Numbered from the stretch's first letter, positions 9,048-19,041 are shown. The stretch: 64,000 nucleotides of DNA from Bacteroidota bacterium (GCA_023446155.1 JAEXIT010000021.1:62001-126000), one strand, 5' to 3'. Notes: generated from the letters alone by a model not told the origin. Program-made: numbers and translations.

Positions 9048-11981
9048 TTATTTCAGTTTCTTTTTCACTTCCACTTCCTGGAACCCTTCAATGATATCGT
9101 ATTCTTTGATATCGTTGTAGTTTTTGATCTGCATACCACAGTCATATCCTTTGGAAACTTCTTTTACATCGTCTTTAAAACGTTTCAGCGTACTCAATTC
9201 ACCAGTGAAGATAACCACACCTTCGCGGATAAGTCGGATTCTCGAGTTACGGAAGATTTTACCATCGGTAACCATACATCCGGCAATCGTACCCACTTTC
9301 GAGATTTTGAATGTTTCGCGGATTTCGGCAGTTCCGGTAATTTCTTCTTTTAATTCCGGCGACAACATACCTTCCATCGCATCTTTTAAATCGTCGATCG
9401 CATCGTAAATGATCGAGTAGTTACGGATATCGATTTCTTCTTTATCAGCCAATTGTTTCGCACTTCCGGAAGGGCGCACGTTAAATCCGATGATAATTGC
9501 ATCCGATGCAGAAGCCAGCAATACGTCGGATTCGGTAATAGCACCTACCCCTTTGTGAATGATACGGATCTGAATTTCTTCGGTTGACAATTTCGAGAAG
9601 GAATCCGATAATGCCTCAACCGATCCATCCACGTCTCCCTTAAGGATGATGTTTAATTCTTTAAACTGACCTAAAGCGATACGACGACCGATTTCGGCAA
9701 GTGTAATATGTTTCTGCGTACGAACCGACTGCTCACGTAACAATTGTGCACGTTTAACAGCAATTTGTTTCGCTTCTCTTTCATCTTCAAACACACTAAA
9801 CTTATCCCCTGCTGTTGGCGCACCATCAAGACCTAAGATCGAAATTGGCGTAGAAGGACCTGCTTCTTTAATATTGTGTCCACGCTCATCGTGCATTGCT
9901 TTCACCTTACCGTGGTGTTTACCTGCCAATACATAATCTCCGATTCGCAATGTTCCCGCTTGTACCAATACAGTCGACACATAACCACGTCCTTTATCAA
10001 GGAAAGCTTCCACTACAGTTCCGACAGCCGGTTTGTTTGGATTTGCTTTTAAATCAAGGATTTCAGCTTCCAACAATACTTTCTCAAGCAATTCTTTCAC
10101 TCCCAATCCTGTTTTTGCAGAGATATCGTGCGATTGGTATTTACCTCCCCAGTCTTCAACCAATAGGTTCATACCGGCAAGTTTTTCTTTAATTTTCTCC
10201 GGATTAGCCGTAGGCTTATCCACTTTATTGATTGCAAAGATCAACGGTACACCTGCAGCTTGCGCGTGACTGATCGCCTCTTTTGTTTGCGGCATGATGT
10301 CGTCGTCGGCAGCAATCACAATAATTACGATATCCGTAACCTGAGCACCACGGGCACGCATCGCGGTAAACGCCTCGTGACCTGGTGTATCTAAGAATGC
10401 GATACGCTGACCGTTATCCAAACGTACTCCATAAGCACCGATGTGCTGCGTGATACCTCCAGACTCCCCTGCAATTACATTTGTTTTACGAATGTAATCC
10501 AATAAGGATGTTTTACCGTGGTCAACGTGACCCATTACCGTTACAATCGGTGCGCGGTGTTCCAGATCTTCCGGTCTGTCTTCCACAACTTCGATCGCCT
10601 CTTCGATATCGGTTGTAATAAATTCTACTTCATAACCAAACTCATCGGCAACAATCGAAAGCGTTTCCGCATCCAATCGCTGGTTCATGGTTACCATGAT
10701 ACCCAACGACATACAGGTTCCGATAACTTTTGTGATTGGCACATCCATCATAGTCGCAATTTCACCTACCGTAACGAATTCCGTTACTTTAAGCACTTTG
10801 CTTCCTTCTTCCATCGCTCTTTGCTCGTCATCTGATTTCTGACGGTGCGAATCTCTTTTATCTCTTCTGTATTTTGCCGCTTTAGACTTACTTCCTTTAC
10901 CTTGAAGTCGCTCTAAAGTTTCTTTAATTTGGTTTTTAACTTCTTCTTCCGTAGGCTCAACTTTAGAAACAATAGCCGGACGGTTTCCTTTTTGGAATCC
11001 CGGTTTATTATTTCCGAATCTCGGATTATTTCCTCCGCCACCTTGACGGTTGTTGTTGTTTCCACCTTGCTGTGGATTATTACCTTGTTGAGCACCTGGC
11101 GTTCCCGGTTTTGGCGGGATACGTTTTCTTTTGCTCTTGTTGGCATTGTTGTTATTATTTGAATTCTGACCACCCTGACCGGCATTGGCTGTATTTCCTG
11201 TGTTCGGTTTGTTGTTGTCTTTTTTGAATTCTTCTTTTTTCTTTTTCGGCTTATTAAACTGAGAAAGATCGATCATCTGACCGGTAAAAGTTGTTCCGGA
11301 AAGTTTTTGGTATTGGGTCTCAATACGTTCTTCCTCTACAGGTGCATCGGCAGCAGCAGCAGGTTTTGCCGGTTCCGCTTTTTCAGCTTTTTCCGTTTTC
11401 TCCTCTTTAACTTCCTTAACCTCTTTAACTTCCTTAACCTCTTTAACCTCCTTGATTTCTTTAACCTCTTTCGGTTCCGGCACTACTGGAGTTACCTCTG
11501 GTGTTTTTTCCACGATTTTTTCTTCCACCGCTTTATGTTCTACTTCCGGCTTCGCTTCCGGAGTGTTTACGATTTCCGTTTCTTCTGAAGAAGGTTTTTC
11601 AGCAACAACATCAGTTTTTTTCGGGTTCAGGTCGATTTTACCAATAGCTTTTGGCCCCGAAAGGGTTGCTTTGGCTTTGATAATATCCTGACGTTGTTTT
11701 TCTTCCTCTTTGCGTTTCTCTTCCATCTCACGTTCTCTTTCCACTCGCAGGGCCTCTTTTTCTTTCTTTTTCTCCTCACTCACCTCCAGAGAAGCCACCT
11801 TTTTACCTTTATCAGCAGAGAATTGACCGCACAAGATAGAATATTCCTCATTAGAAATTTTAGCATTCGGACTGGATTCAATTGTATATCCTTTATCTTT
11901 TAAATAGTCCACAGCTCTATCCAGAGAAATGTTTAATTCCCTTAAAACCTTGTTAATTCTTATTACTCTTTCTTCAGACAT
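9048..11981 (-). CDS. infB: Translation initiation factor IF-2
   Basis: 977 residues. IF-2 is the GTPase that brings initiator tRNA to the 30S subunit. The N-terminal IF2_N-like domain (about 1-55) is followed by a long charged linker (to about residue 470) with tandem KEVKEV repeats, KTEKAEKAEP and Asn/Gly-rich stretches, as is common in Bacteroidetes IF-2. The G domain has GHVDHGKTSLLD (G1), DTPGHEAFT (G3) and NKVDKP (G4). Domains II, III and the C-terminal fMet-tRNA binding domain are complete. It is the last gene of rimP-nusA-infB, 56 bp after nusA. Confidence 0.98.
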   Translation of the reverse strand: MSEERVIRINKVLRELNISLDRAVDYLKDKGYTIESSPNAKISNEEYSILCGQFSADKGKKVASLEVSEEKKKEKEALRVEREREMEEKRKEEEKQRQDIIKAKATLSGPKAIGKIDLNPKKTDVVAEKPSSEETEIVNTPEAKPEVEHKAVEEKIVEKTPEVTPVVPEPKEVKEIKEVKEVKEVKEVKEVKEEKTEKAEKAEPAKPAAAADAPVEEERIETQYQKLSGTTFTGQMIDLSQFNKPKKKKEEFKKDNNKPNTGNTANAGQGGQNSNNNNNANKSKRKRIPPKPGTPGAQQGNNPQQGGNNNNRQGGGGNNPRFGNNKPGFQKGNRPAIVSKVEPTEEEVKNQIKETLERLQGKGSKSKAAKYRRDKRDSHRQKSDDEQRAMEEGSKVLKVTEFVTVGEIATMMDVPITKVIGTCMSLGIMVTMNQRLDAETLSIVADEFGYEVEFITTDIEEAIEVVEDRPEDLEHRAPIVTVMGHVDHGKTSLLDYIRKTNVIAGESGGITQHIGAYGVRLDNGQRIAFLDTPGHEAFTAMRARGAQVTDIVIIVIAADDDIMPQTKEAISHAQAAGVPLIFAINKVDKPTANPEKIKEKLAGMNLLVEDWGGKYQSHDISAKTGLGVKELLEKVLLEAEILDLKANPNKPAVGTVVEAFLDKGRGYVSTVLVQAGTLRIGDYVLAGKHHGKVKAMHDERGHNIKEAGPSTPISILGLDGAPTAGDKFSVFEDEREAKQIAVKRAQLLREQSVRTQKHITLAEIGRRIALGQFKELNIILKGDVDGSVEALSDSFSKLSTEEIQIRIIHKGVGAITESDVLLASASDAIIIGFNVRPSGSAKQLADKEEIDIRNYSIIYDAIDDLKDAMEGMLSPELKEEITGTAEIRETFKISKVGTIAGCMVTDGKIFRNSRIRLIREGVVIFTGELSTLKRFKDDVKEVSKGYDCGMQIKNYNDIKEYDIIEGFQEVEVKKKLK

Positions 11982-12037
11982 ATAATCTTTTTAATATTAT
12001 CGTAATGCGTGTGTTGTTGTTTAGCTGGTATTCCTTA

Positions 12038-13282
12038 TTAGTCTTCGAACTCTTCTTTTAAAATTCGGATAACATCTAAAACGGTTTCTTCTTCCAGATC
12101 CGTTCTTCTCACTAAATCGGCTACATCCTGATTCAGGATACTTCTTGCTGTATCCAATCCGATTTTAGCAAACTCTTCGATAACCCATCCTTCGATTTCA
12201 TCGGAGAATTCTGTTAATTCCACATCATCCTCTTCTTCCAATGTATTTCCTTCACGGATTACATCCAGCTCGTAACCGGTTAACAATCCAGCCAATTTAA
12301 TATTATGTCCACCACGTCCGATTGCTTTTGACACTTCTTCCAATTTCAGGAATACTTCGGCAGATTTATTTTCTTCGTCAATTTTTACCGACGACACTTT
12401 CGCAGGGCTAAGCGCTCTGGTGATATACAACTGTGTATTGGATGTATAGTTGATCACATCAATATTTTCATTACCCAATTCACGAACGATACCATGGATA
12501 CGAGAACCTTTCATTCCCACACAAGCTCCAACCGGATCAATTCTGTCATCGTACGAATCTACGGCAACTTTTGCTTTTTCACCTGGGATACGCACCACTT
12601 TTTTCACGGTAATCAAACCGTCGAATACTTCCGGGATTTCCTGTTCGAATAATTTTTCAAGGAATTTTTCGGAAGTACGGGACATAATGATTTGCGGCTT
12701 ATTCCCTTTCAACTCTACATTTTCAATGATTCCGCGTACGTTATCTCCTTTGCGGAAGAAATCGGACGGGATTTGTTTTTCTTTTGGCAACACGATTTCA
12801 TTACCTTCATCATCCACCAGGATAACTGCTTTTGGACGTACATGGTGAACTTCCGCCGTGTAAATATCGCCAATTAAATCTTTAAATTGCTTATAAAGAT
12901 TGGTATTATCGTGTTCGTGAATTTTAGAAATCAGGTTCTGACGCAATGCTAAAATAGCTCTTCTACCTAACTGGATTAATTTCACCTCTTCAGATACTTC
13001 TTCGCCTACTTCGAAATCCGGCTCGATTTTACGGGCTTCAGACAATGAGATTTCGGAGTTTTGATCTTCCACTTCACCATCGGCAACCACCACTCGGTTT
13101 CTCCAGATCTCCATATCTCCCTTATCAGGATTTATAATAATATCGAAGTTATCATCCGAACCATATTTCTTCTTCAATGCATTTCTAAACACATCTTCTA
13201 AAATTGCCATTAAGGTAACTCTGTCGATTAGTTTATCGTCTTTAAATTCTGAAAACGATTCGATTAATGCAATATTTTCCAT
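12038..13282 (-). CDS. nusA: Transcription termination/antitermination factor NusA
   Basis: 414 residues: N-terminal RNA-polymerase binding domain (about 1-125), S1 domain (about 130-200), then two KH domains with GMKGSRIHGIVREL (near 235-250) and GRGGHNIKLAGLLTG (near 315-330). The C-terminal acidic repeats found in proteobacterial NusA are absent, which is usual outside Proteobacteria. It starts 13 bp after rimP and precedes infB by 56 bp, the conserved operon order. NusA modulates pausing and termination and often feeds back on its own operon leader. Confidence 0.97.
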   Translation of the reverse strand: MENIALIESFSEFKDDKLIDRVTLMAILEDVFRNALKKKYGSDDNFDIIINPDKGDMEIWRNRVVVADGEVEDQNSEISLSEARKIEPDFEVGEEVSEEVKLIQLGRRAILALRQNLISKIHEHDNTNLYKQFKDLIGDIYTAEVHHVRPKAVILVDDEGNEIVLPKEKQIPSDFFRKGDNVRGIIENVELKGNKPQIIMSRTSEKFLEKLFEQEIPEVFDGLITVKKVVRIPGEKAKVAVDSYDDRIDPVGACVGMKGSRIHGIVRELGNENIDVINYTSNTQLYITRALSPAKVSSVKIDEENKSAEVFLKLEEVSKAIGRGGHNIKLAGLLTGYELDVIREGNTLEEEDDVELTEFSDEIEGWVIEEFAKIGLDTARSILNQDVADLVRRTDLEEETVLDVIRILKEEFED

Positions 13283-13295
13283 GCAAACTTTTTAT

Positions 13296-13760
13296 TTAAA
13301 ATGTTATTATAACAATTGCTTCCTTGATATCCGAATACGGAATTTCCGCTTTTTTCTGAACGGTTTCTTTTCCTTTACCAACTTGTTTTGGTTCTCTGGC
13401 TTTCCATTCCAAAACAATAAATGCTTCATTGGCATCTGTTAGTTCCGCCTCGATTTTTTCGGTCGCGGTAGTCACTTTCAGTTTTCGTCCGATATTCTTT
13501 TTGTATTGTCTCGGGGTTTTAAGCGGCGTAGAAGCTCCTGCAGAAGCCACTTCCAGCGAAAAATCCTGTTCTTCCCGATCCAGGTTATGCTCAATAGCCC
13601 GGCTGATGTCAATACAGTCCTGAAGACTTACACCATTATCACCGTCTAAAGTTACAATAATTTTGTAAGTATCGGTTATTGTTAAATCAATTAAAAAAAG
13701 AGACGGCTTTTGAGACAACCCCTCATCCAGCAACGCGCTAACTTTATCTTTAAATGCCAT
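13296..13760 (-). CDS. rimP: Ribosome maturation factor RimP
   Basis: 154 residues. RimP helps mature the 30S subunit. The N-terminal domain has the family pattern DLTITDTYKIIVTLDGDNGVSLQDCIDISRAIE, here seen around residues 25-58, and the typical EVASAGASTPLKTPRQYKK motif (family: sPGxdRPLk.p.qy) near 85-95. The C-terminal SH3-like domain is present (KLKVTT to YSDIKEAIVI). It is the first gene of the operon with nusA and infB; its start lies 8 bp downstream of a terminator-like leader hairpin. Confidence 0.95.
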   Translation of the reverse strand: MAFKDKVSALLDEGLSQKPSLFLIDLTITDTYKIIVTLDGDNGVSLQDCIDISRAIEHNLDREEQDFSLEVASAGASTPLKTPRQYKKNIGRKLKVTTATEKIEAELTDANEAFIVLEWKAREPKQVGKGKETVQKKAEIPYSDIKEAIVIITF

Positions 13761-13768
13761 ATTAGTAT

Positions 13769-13794
13769 AAAAAGAGGGGACCTACAGCCCCCTC
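13769..13794 (-). promoter_or_regulatory. Attenuator-like leader hairpin upstream of rimP
   Basis: On the minus strand a G/C-rich stem, GAGGGG paired with CCCCTC, is followed at once by TTTTT and then the rimP start codon 9 nt later. The layout is that of an intrinsic terminator inside a 5' leader. Confidence 0.55.
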
Positions 13795-13823
13795 ATTATT
13801 TAGTTCATTAATAAATAACGGCG

Positions 13824-13831
13824 CAAATATA
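13824..13831 (-). promoter_or_regulatory. Predicted -7 element of the rimP-nusA-infB promoter
   Basis: TATATTTG on the minus strand matches TAnnTTTG and is about 65 bp before the rimP start. No well-spaced -33 TTTG is visible. Confidence 0.45.
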
Positions 13832-13942
13832 GTATATTTTTTTTAATTATTGAAAATCAATTGTGTATTGTAATTTAATTTCCTATCTTTATGAATAACA
13901 AGTACAACAAATAAAACACCAAAAATTCACACCCCTAGTATT

Positions 13943-14767
13943 ATGAAAAAAATTTTAGTCCCTACCGATTTTTCCGATCATGCCGAATACGCCTTAAAAG
14001 TAGCCGCACAAATCGCCAGAAAAAACAATGGAGAAATCGTTTTACTTCACATGTTGGAATTACCACATGAAGGAAGCGATGCTATTGGAAGCGGACATGA
14101 CATTCCCGAAATCATCTTTTTCAAGAAAAAAGCCGAAGAGAAGCTGGACGACATCGCCAATTCCGATATCTTATCCGGAATCAATGTCACACAAATCACA
14201 AAACTTGAACGAGCTTTTGACGGAATTCTAAATTTTAGCGGCAAAGACGAAATCGACCTGATCGTTATGGGTTCTCATGGAGCAAGCGGTTTCAAAGAAA
14301 TGTTTATCGGATCCAACACCGAAAAAGTAGTACGCCATTCCGAAACACCAGTATTGGTTATCAAAAAAGACTCCGACAATTTCACAGTTACCAATTTTGT
14401 TTTCGCATCCGACTTTACCGACGAAGCTAAGAAACCTTTTAAAAAGGTGATCGAATTCGCCAATGAATTCAATGCCAAAATCCATTTATTAATGGTAAAC
14501 ACACCTAATAATTTCAAATCGACTTCCGTAGCCGAAAAAATGATTACTGATTTTATTGCCGCATTCGACATCAGCAATTATTCCACACATATCTATAACG
14601 ATGTAAACGTAGAAAAAGGAATTTTACATTTCGCCAAAAGCGTTAACGCCGATTTAATCGGAATTAGCACACACGGCCGAAAAGGACTTTCTCACTTCTT
14701 TAACGGAAGCATCAGCGAGGATTTGGTAAATCATGCCAAACGCCCGGTGGTCACTTTTAAAATCTAA
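13943..14767 (+). CDS. Universal stress protein with two Usp domains
   Basis: 274 residues forming two tandem UspA domains (about 1-140 and 147-274). The first begins KKILVPTDFSDHAEYAL and carries the ATP-binding pattern GSHGASGFKEMFIGSN (G-x2-G-x9-G-S). The second ends with GISTHGRKGLSHFFNGSISE, a comparable G-rich loop. Cytoplasmic Usp proteins of this kind bind nucleotide and are induced under stress; the exact role here cannot be read from sequence. It is a single-gene unit with its own terminator, divergent from rimP. A TATCTTTA at 13884 is a weak promoter candidate. Confidence 0.93.
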   Translation: MKKILVPTDFSDHAEYALKVAAQIARKNNGEIVLLHMLELPHEGSDAIGSGHDIPEIIFFKKKAEEKLDDIANSDILSGINVTQITKLERAFDGILNFSGKDEIDLIVMGSHGASGFKEMFIGSNTEKVVRHSETPVLVIKKDSDNFTVTNFVFASDFTDEAKKPFKKVIEFANEFNAKIHLLMVNTPNNFKSTSVAEKMITDFIAAFDISNYSTHIYNDVNVEKGILHFAKSVNADLIGISTHGRKGLSHFFNGSISEDLVNHAKRPVVTFKI

Positions 14768-14785
14768 GACATTGACACCAACAAA

Positions 14786-14816
14786 AAACCGCTTCGGGAC
14801 GAAGCGGTTTTTTTTA
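14786..14816 (+). terminator. Intrinsic terminator after the Usp gene
   Basis: Perfect stem AAACCGCTTC/GAAGCGGTTT (14786-14810) with a GGGAC loop and an uninterrupted T run to 14816. Confidence 0.92.
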
Positions 14817-14875
14817 TTGATTCAACCGATAAAACCGATTGCTGTTTTCTTTAAACCGCAAACCGATATAAACTA

Positions 14876-14905
14876 AAAAAGCCTCTCAAAATTGAGAGGC
14901 TTTTT
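14876..14905 (-). terminator. Intrinsic terminator of tRNA-Gln
   Basis: Stem AAAAAGCCTCTCAA/TTGAGAGGCTTTTT with a 2-nt loop, directly downstream of the tRNA on the minus strand and symmetric, so it can act in both directions. Confidence 0.88.
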
Positions 14906-14906
14906 G

Positions 14907-14977
14907 TTGACCCACTAGGACTCGAACCTAGAACGACTGAACCAAAATCAGCTGTGTTACCATTACACCATGGGTCA
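14907..14977 (-). tRNA. tRNA-Gln (anticodon TTG)
   Basis: On the minus strand the acceptor stem TGACCCA pairs with TGGGTCA. The D-loop region GTGTAATGGTAACAC, an anticodon arm CTGAT-TTTGGTT-CAG with anticodon TTG, and the T arm CTAGGTTCGAGTCCTAG are all present. CCA is not encoded. About 71 nt, single copy, followed by a strong terminator. Confidence 0.96.
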
Positions 14978-15141
14978 GTAAAAGCGGCATCGTTACTGAT
15001 TTCCGGGTGCAAATGTAGGACAATTATTTTACAATCCAAACTTTTGATAAAAAAATATTAAAAAAATATTTTCAGCGGTCTTTCTCCAAAAAAATAGTTT
15101 CTTTGTAAAAGATTTAATACGAAAAAATTACACGGTATTAT

Positions 15142-18100
15142 ATGGTAACATTTAACTTTAAAAAATGGAACACTATCCTTGGATGGTTCACATTTGCAAT
15201 TGCCTTAATCACGTATTCACTAACCGTAGAACCTTCATTAAGTTTTTGGGATTGTGGTGAATATATTGCCACTTCAGCCAAACTGGAAGTAGGTCACCCG
15301 CCAGGAGCGCCTTTATTCCAAATGATAGGTGCCTTTTTCGCTATGTTTGCCGCCGGTCCGGAAAAAGTAGCGCTGATGGTAAACATGATGTCGGTATTTT
15401 CGAGTGCTTTTACCATTTTGTTCATGTTTTGGTCGATGACCCTTATCCTGAAAAAAGTTGTTTCCAGCTATACCGAGTTCAATAAAAACAATGCAATCGT
15501 AGTTTTAGGAAGTGCTTTAGTGGGCTCACTTGCCTTTACTTTTTCCGATAGTTTCTGGTTTAGCGCCACCGAAGCCGAAGTATACGCTATGGCTTCCCTA
15601 TTTATAGCTGTGCTATTTTGGCTGGCATTGCGTTGGGAAGAAGACATGCACAGTCCGCGTGGCAACAAATGGTTATTATTGATCTCATTAATGATCGGTT
15701 TGTCATTTGGAGTTCACTTTATGGCCTTATTAACCATCCCTTCCATAGGCTTGCTTTATTATTTCAAAAACTACAAAACAGTAACCGTTAAAAACTTTAT
15801 CATTGCCAATATTGTTATTGTCGTGATCCTGTTCTTTGTTTTCAAATTCTTATTACCGTATACTCTGGCGTTCTTCGGAAAAATGGAAATCTTCATGGTA
15901 AACTCCTTAGGATTACCGTTTAACTCCGGAACAATATTTGCCGCTTTATTGATTGTACTTTTCTTCTATTTCGGTTTACGTTATACCAAAAAGAAAGAAA
16001 AACCATTATACAACACATTATTACTTTGCATTCTATTTGTACTAATCGGATTCTCCACCTGGTTAATGTTGCCGATCCGTGCAAACGCCAATGTGGTAAT
16101 CAACGAAAACAGACCGTCGGATGCGGCAGAGGTATTAGCCTACTATAACCGGGAACAATACGGGGAACAAAAAACATTTTACGGCCCGTTATTTACCGAG
16201 GGTTACGTAGGACTTGACGAAGAAAATCCGTATCAGGATGAAAAACCAAACTACGAGCGGGATTATAAAACCGGAACCTATAAAATCGTAAACAACTACG
16301 TAAACGCCCGTCAGAACACCAGCGACGACCAAAAAGGATTCTTACCAAGAATGTGGAGCACCGATAATGCGGTAAACTACATGACCTTTACCCGTCCGGT
16401 TAAATTCTCAATCAACCCGGAATATTCGCACGAAGACGAACTGGTACAAATCGTATCCGAGTTCCGCAATGCCTACGGTAGCGGTAAGTTAGGAATCGAA
16501 GAATACGACAAATTCCTAAAAGCCTATGGCGAATACCTGATTATCGAAAAACCATCGTTTATCGACAATATGCAATTTATGTTCGAATACCAATTCGGCT
16601 ATATGTACTGGCGTTACCTAATGTGGAACTTCACCGGCCGTCAGAACGATATACAAGGAAAATACGACACCCAAAACGGAAATTGGATCAGTGGTATCAA
16701 ATTTATCGATGCCATCCGTTTAGGCTCACAAGACAACCTTCCTTCTGACGTAGTAAACAACAAAGCGCGTAACACGTATTATTTCCTTCCGTTTATCTTA
16801 GGAATTATCGGAATGGTTTTCCACGCCAGAAAAGACTTGAAAAGTTTCTATGTATTATTGGTATTATTCCTTTTCACCAGTTTGGCCTTAAAAGTATTCC
16901 TGAACGAACGTCCGTTTGAACCACGTGAAAGAGACTATGCCTTAGTAGGATCTTTCTATATTTTCGCCATGTGGCTGGGCTTTGGAGTCTACGCTATTTA
17001 CGACGGAATTAAAAATTATTTACAACCAAAAATCGCCGGCCCTGTGGTTATCACAGCCTGTTTATTAGCCGCTCCGGTATTGATGGCCAAAGAAAACTGG
17101 AATGATCACGATCGTTCGCACCGTTATACCGCTGTTGCGATGGCAAAAGCATATCTGGATTCCTGCGAGCCAAACGCCATATTGTTTACCATTGGCGACA
17201 ACGATACGTTCCCACTTTGGTATGCTCAGGAAATTGAGGGCTACAGAACCGACGTACGAATCGTTAATACGCAGTTATTCACGCAAGACTGGTATATCGA
17301 CCAAATGAAGTCGAAAGCATACAATTCGGATCCGTTACCGATCTCCTTTACACACGATCAGTATGTCAAAGGGAAACGCGATTATATGTTCTTCCAGGAA
17401 TTAACCAAAGATCGTATCGATATCAAACAATTCATCGACTTTATTAAGAGTGATGACGAAAGAACCTTGTTTACCATCCCGAGAAGCGGACAAAAAATTC
17501 ACTTCTACCCGACCAATAAAATCCGTATTCCGGTTGACAAAGCAACCGTAATCAAAAACAAAGTGGTTAATCCGGCTTTAAACGATTCGATTGTTCCGGC
17601 TATTGATTTTGAAATCAAAGGAAGTGCCTTATACATCAACCGATTAATGATGTTGGATCTGGTTTACAACAACAACTGGAAACGTCCGATTTACTTTACC
17701 GGCGGAAGCTTTGGTGACGACGATTATATCTGGATGAAAGACTACCTGCAATTGGACGGAATGGTATACAAACTGGTTCCGGTTAAAACACCGATTCCAA
17801 AAGACGGAAGTCCACTGGATATGGGTAATATCGACACCGAAAAAATGTATAAAATTGTAATGTCATGGGATTGGGGTAATAGTGGTGATCCGAGAATCTA
17901 CCACGATCCGGAAACGCGTAAAAACAGTATTTCCTACCGTACCAATCTGGCACGTTTAACCGAAAAATTAATCGCCGAAGGCAAAAAAGACAAAGCCAAA
18001 AACATTATTGATTTGGCGATGCAAAAAATGCCAATCGATGAATTTGGTTTCTACACCTTTGTGGAACCGTTTGCTTCCGGATATTATGAAGTGGGCGAAA

Positions 18101-18345
18101 CAGCTAAAGCGCGTGATATCCTGAACAAGCTATCCAAAAAATACCAGGAAAACCTGACGTACTACAAAGGATTAAAAGCCGTCGAGCAAAACGATATGTA
18201 TGTGGACATTGTAACCGATATCGAACGCTACCGTGCTTTACTCGACATTATGAAGCGCTACGATAAAGACTTCTTTAACACGAACAAAACGAAGTTTAAC
18301 AGTTACAACAAACTGTTTGAACGTTTCGGAAGAGATATGGAATAA
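15142..18345 (+). CDS. DUF2723 family membrane glycosyltransferase
   Basis: 1067 residues. The N-terminus matches DUF2723 (TMEM260-like GT-C fold): several membrane helices with SFWDCGEYIATS at about residues 33-44, containing the acidic loop residues expected of GT-C enzymes, and GHPPGAPLFQ soon after. About a dozen helices run to residue 650, then a soluble region (GDNDTFPLWYAQE near 690) and a C-terminal helical repeat-like tail. The eukaryotic relative is a protein O-mannosyltransferase; in Bacteroidetes the family may act in O-glycosylation of exported proteins, but donor and acceptor are not established here. It is a single gene ended by a hairpin at 18353. Confidence 0.85.
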   Translation: MVTFNFKKWNTILGWFTFAIALITYSLTVEPSLSFWDCGEYIATSAKLEVGHPPGAPLFQMIGAFFAMFAAGPEKVALMVNMMSVFSSAFTILFMFWSMTLILKKVVSSYTEFNKNNAIVVLGSALVGSLAFTFSDSFWFSATEAEVYAMASLFIAVLFWLALRWEEDMHSPRGNKWLLLISLMIGLSFGVHFMALLTIPSIGLLYYFKNYKTVTVKNFIIANIVIVVILFFVFKFLLPYTLAFFGKMEIFMVNSLGLPFNSGTIFAALLIVLFFYFGLRYTKKKEKPLYNTLLLCILFVLIGFSTWLMLPIRANANVVINENRPSDAAEVLAYYNREQYGEQKTFYGPLFTEGYVGLDEENPYQDEKPNYERDYKTGTYKIVNNYVNARQNTSDDQKGFLPRMWSTDNAVNYMTFTRPVKFSINPEYSHEDELVQIVSEFRNAYGSGKLGIEEYDKFLKAYGEYLIIEKPSFIDNMQFMFEYQFGYMYWRYLMWNFTGRQNDIQGKYDTQNGNWISGIKFIDAIRLGSQDNLPSDVVNNKARNTYYFLPFILGIIGMVFHARKDLKSFYVLLVLFLFTSLALKVFLNERPFEPRERDYALVGSFYIFAMWLGFGVYAIYDGIKNYLQPKIAGPVVITACLLAAPVLMAKENWNDHDRSHRYTAVAMAKAYLDSCEPNAILFTIGDNDTFPLWYAQEIEGYRTDVRIVNTQLFTQDWYIDQMKSKAYNSDPLPISFTHDQYVKGKRDYMFFQELTKDRIDIKQFIDFIKSDDERTLFTIPRSGQKIHFYPTNKIRIPVDKATVIKNKVVNPALNDSIVPAIDFEIKGSALYINRLMMLDLVYNNNWKRPIYFTGGSFGDDDYIWMKDYLQLDGMVYKLVPVKTPIPKDGSPLDMGNIDTEKMYKIVMSWDWGNSGDPRIYHDPETRKNSISYRTNLARLTEKLIAEGKKDKAKNIIDLAMQKMPIDEFGFYTFVEPFASGYYEVGETAKARDILNKLSKKYQENLTYYKGLKAVEQNDMYVDIVTDIERYRALLDIMKRYDKDFFNTNKTKFNSYNKLFERFGRDME

Positions 18346-18352
18346 CAAACCA

Positions 18353-18386
18353 AATATGCCCATGATGACATGGGCATATTTCTTTT
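18353..18386 (+). terminator. Intrinsic terminator after the DUF2723 gene
   Basis: Perfect 12-bp stem AATATGCCCATG/CATGGGCATATT with ATGA loop, then TCTTTTT. An ATG at 18370 inside the stem is therefore unlikely to be the start of the next gene. Confidence 0.85.
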
Positions 18387-18399
18387 TAGGCTATTTACA

Positions 18400-19041
18400 A
18401 TGAGTTTCTGGGTAAAAACAAACAACATCGTCAAAAGACTATTCTTCAATCAGGTTTGGGATATTCCGAATACGGAACAAAAGGTATTCCTTACGTTCGA
18501 CGACGGTCCGACACCTGAGATTACCGAATGGGTTTTAAACCTACTTGAAACGCATCGGATTCGGGCAACGTTTTTCTGCATCGGTAATAACATCGAAAAA
18601 CACCCGGAAATCTTTAGAAAAATTATTGCTGCCGGACATAAAATCGGCAATCATACTTATAATCATTTAAAAGGCTGGAAAACACACAACAGCGACTATA
18701 TCCGCAATACCAAAGCCTGCGAAGCTGCTATTGTAAAACACTCGGAAGGTCAAATCGATTCCCGATTGTTTCGTCCGCCATACGGCAAGATAAAACCATC
18801 CCAATCCCGCGCATTACGGAAACAGGGTTATAAAATTATTATGTGGGATGTTATCAGTATGGATTTCGACAAAAACAGCACACCGGAAAAATGTCTCCAA
18901 AATGTAATCGAAAATGTCGAACAAGGAAGTATCATCGTATGTCACGATAGTGTAAAAGCATTCGGGAATCTCGAATACCTATTGCCAAAAGTCATTCAGA
19001 ACTTACAGGAACGCGGCTTCCGTTTTGAAGTCTTGCATTAA
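18400..19041 (+). CDS. Polysaccharide deacetylase (NodB homology domain)
   Basis: 213 residues from ATG at 18400; a start at 18370 would lie in a terminator stem. The NodB motifs are present in order: TFDDGPTPE (motif 1, catalytic base and metal Asp), HTYNH (motif 2, the metal-binding His pair), RPPYGK (motif 3), WDVISMDF (motif 4) and IIVCHDS (motif 5). This family removes acetyl groups from N- or O-acetylated glycans such as peptidoglycan or chitin-like polymers; the substrate here is not clear. No obvious signal peptide is seen, so location is uncertain. Its stop overlaps the stop of the converging gene. Confidence 0.9.
   Translation: MSFWVKTNNIVKRLFFNQVWDIPNTEQKVFLTFDDGPTPEITEWVLNLLETHRIRATFFCIGNNIEKHPEIFRKIIAAGHKIGNHTYNHLKGWKTHNSDYIRNTKACEAAIVKHSEGQIDSRLFRPPYGKIKPSQSRALRKQGYKIIMWDVISMDFDKNSTPEKCLQNVIENVEQGSIIVCHDSVKAFGNLEYLLPKVIQNLQERGFRFEVLH

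Noticed and set aside
11395..11470. Tandem DNA repeat in infB
   Set aside because: It encodes the KEVKEV linker of IF-2; low-complexity coding sequence, not a mobile element.
14851..15039. 62-codon frame on the minus strand
   Set aside because: It runs through the tRNA-Gln gene and its terminator.
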